The position numbers were made by a program, and so were the translations under genes. A stretch of 13,712 nt of DNA from Planctomycetota bacterium (GTDB taxonomy: Bacteria > Planctomycetota > Phycisphaerae > FEN-1346 > JAACEH01), in assembly GCA_016935955.1 (NCBI GenBank), contig JAFGPY010000274.1, positions 1-13,712 of the forward strand, read 5' to 3'. This document shows, piece by piece, positions 12,308-13,712 of the stretch (position 1 is the first letter of the stretch; the number at the start of each line of letters is the position of its first letter). The notes below the pieces were generated by a model that was not told where the DNA came from, searched no databases, and was given only the letters and a program-made list of their open reading frames with translations.

Positions 12308-13712
12308 ATGTCAAACGACCAGAACAAAGACAAAGACGTCTCAGCATCGCCGCAACTCGCTTCCGCCCAGACCTCGTCGATGCGGCTCAGGGGCGATGCG
12401 CCCGGCGAGGGCGAACCGTGCGGCCGTTGGCGACTGGTGGACCTGGTCGACATCGAGACGCTCCAGAAACTCCAGGACGGATTCTCGACCCTGTGCGGCG
12501 CGGCCGTGAGCATCCGTGACGCCGACGGCATGCGAATCACTCGTCCCAGCCAGCCGAACCGTTTCTGCGCGGTCGTCAGCGAGCATCCCGAGATCGAGAA
12601 GCGCTGCCGCCTGAGCAATTCGGAGTCCACCTGCCGCGCCGCCCGCAAGGGCCGTCCGGCCAAGTACGTCTGCCACGCCGGCCTGACGCAGTACGCCGCC
12701 ACGATCGAACTGGAGGGCCGCGTCCTGGGCACGATCGTCCTGGGCGACCGGCCCGAGAAGCCGTTCGAGCGCCGGCAGATCGACGCGCTGGCCGCCGAAA
12801 TGGGCGTGGACGCCGACCAGTTGTGGGCCATGGCCCAGGAGATCCAGCCCTGGTCCGACAGCCAGATGCGTGCGGCCATCAACTTCCTGCAACTGACGGC
12901 CAACACCATCACCGGCATCTGCTACCAGCAGGTCGTCCTCGGCCAGCGACTCGAAGAGTTGCATGTCATCGAGGAGACCACTAAGCTCCTGACCAGCGGC
13001 CTGGACCTGGACACGGTCCTGAACAACATCGTCAAGACGATGGCCGAGATCATGAAGGTCAAGGCCTGTTCGGTGCGACTGCTGGACCCGACGGGCAAAG
13101 AACTGATCATCAAGGCGGCCTACAACCTGAGCCGCGACTACCTGCGCAAGGGTCCGGTGCTGGTCGAGGAGAGCCACTGGGACAAGGCCATCCTCGCCGG
13201 GGAGGTCATTCGCATCCGCAACATGGGCACGGACCCGAACGTCCGCTATCCGGAGGAGGCTCGGCGCGAGGGTCTTGTGAGTTCTCTCGGCGTGGGCATG
13301 GTCTCCGGCGGCAAGGCCGTGGGCACGCTGCACATCTACACCGGGCAGGAGCACGATTTCACGGAAGAGGAGGAGCGTCTGTTCCTGGCCGTGGCGGCGC
13401 AGGCGGCCGGCGTCATCGAGCGGTCGCGTCTGCTCCAGGAGAGCGTGGCCAAGATGCAGATGGAGCACGAGCTGCAACTGGCCCGCGAGGTCCAGAGCCG
13501 CATGCTGCCCAGCCGCCCGCCGCAGATTCCTGGGCTCGACGTGCACGCGATCAACATTCCGAGCAAGCAGGTCAGCGGCGATTTCTACGACTATATCGTC
13601 ATGCCCCAGGGCCGCACGGGCATCACCATCGCCGACACGGTGGGCAAGAGCATTCCGGCGGCCATCCTGACGGCCAGCGTCCGCAGCGCCCTGAAGTCGC
13701 AGGCCCAGAACA
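12308..13712 (+). CDS. PocR-GAF-SpoIIE (PP2C-type) signalling phosphatase, 3' truncated by window end
   Basis: The frame runs open to the right edge, giving 468 residues without a stop. After a polar N-terminus, residues 48-200 form a PocR sensory domain: IETLQKLQDGFSTLCG, FC (Cys87), Cys100, Cys109 and VCHAGL (Cys122) are its typical features. A helical linker (about 188-233) leads to a GAF domain (about 235-375). A second linker, ELQLAREVQSRMLPSRPP (from about 387), is the standard lead-in to a SpoIIE-type PP2C phosphatase, whose metal-site motifs GDFYDY (424-429) and IADTVGKSIPAA (441-452, Asp443) are present. Such proteins dephosphorylate anti-sigma antagonists or related Ser/Thr-phosphorylated partners. 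PocR domains bind small molecules such as short-chain metabolites. The missing C-terminus holds the remaining metal aspartates. The start has no good ribosome binding site but fits the promoter. Confidence 0.9.
   Translation, partial: MSNDQNKDKDVSASPQLASAQTSSMRLRGDAPGEGEPCGRWRLVDLVDIETLQKLQDGFSTLCGAAVSIRDADGMRITRPSQPNRFCAVVSEHPEIEKRCRLSNSESTCRAARKGRPAKYVCHAGLTQYAATIELEGRVLGTIVLGDRPEKPFERRQIDALAAEMGVDADQLWAMAQEIQPWSDSQMRAAINFLQLTANTITGICYQQVVLGQRLEELHVIEETTKLLTSGLDLDTVLNNIVKTMAEIMKVKACSVRLLDPTGKELIIKAAYNLSRDYLRKGPVLVEESHWDKAILAGEVIRIRNMGTDPNVRYPEEARREGLVSSLGVGMVSGGKAVGTLHIYTGQEHDFTEEEERLFLAVAAQAAGVIERSRLLQESVAKMQMEHELQLAREVQSRMLPSRPPQIPGLDVHAINIPSKQVSGDFYDYIVMPQGRTGITIADTVGKSIPAAILTASVRSALKSQAQN

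Overview
The window is GC-rich and comes from a bacterium, most likely a (facultatively) anaerobic member of the Planctomycetota, perhaps a Phycisphaerae-like lineage. The lineage call is an inference. It rests on base composition, the Asp variant of YmdB, a VorB-type 2-oxoacid:ferredoxin oxidoreductase, an exported TPR protein of a kind common there, and palindromic intergenic repeats. No rRNA, tRNA, CRISPR array or insertion sequence was found.

Layout: a few codons of a minus-strand gene (1-61, possibly tatA-like) are followed by an 837-base divergent intergenic region that carries hairpins and an AT-richer promoter-like island, but no convincing gene. All remaining genes are on the plus strand. 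First come ymdB, xseA and xseB (a metallophosphoesterase and both subunits of exonuclease VII). A 290-base spacer follows, with a large inverted REP-like element and a sigma70-type promoter. Next is a compact run: ispA, dxs, nadK, a two-cluster ferredoxin subunit, vorB, vorA and vorC. Spacing inside this run is tight, except for a dxs leader region with a strong hairpin and a palindromic repeat between vorB and vorA. A GC hairpin after vorC probably ends the run. It is followed by a separately promoted gene for a secreted TPR protein with a good intrinsic terminator, and then by a 3'-truncated PocR-GAF-SpoIIE phosphatase gene with its own TATAAT promoter.

How the genes fit together: DXS makes the first intermediate of the MEP isoprenoid pathway and IspA makes farnesyl diphosphate at its end. 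NadK supplies NADP(H), which DXR uses. The Vor complex oxidises 2-oxoacids and reduces ferredoxin, a plausible donor for the iron-sulfur enzymes IspG and IspH. The run therefore joins isoprenoid synthesis to its reductant supply, although xseB-ispA-dxs neighbourhood alone is common in bacteria. The last gene is a signalling protein whose output is probably Ser/Thr dephosphorylation, for example in an anti-sigma partner switch.

No clearly new defence or mobile system is visible. The points most worth checking are the structured 62-898 region, the two palindromic repeat elements, the dxs leader hairpin, the combined MEP/Vor operon and the PocR-GAF-phosphatase sensor.
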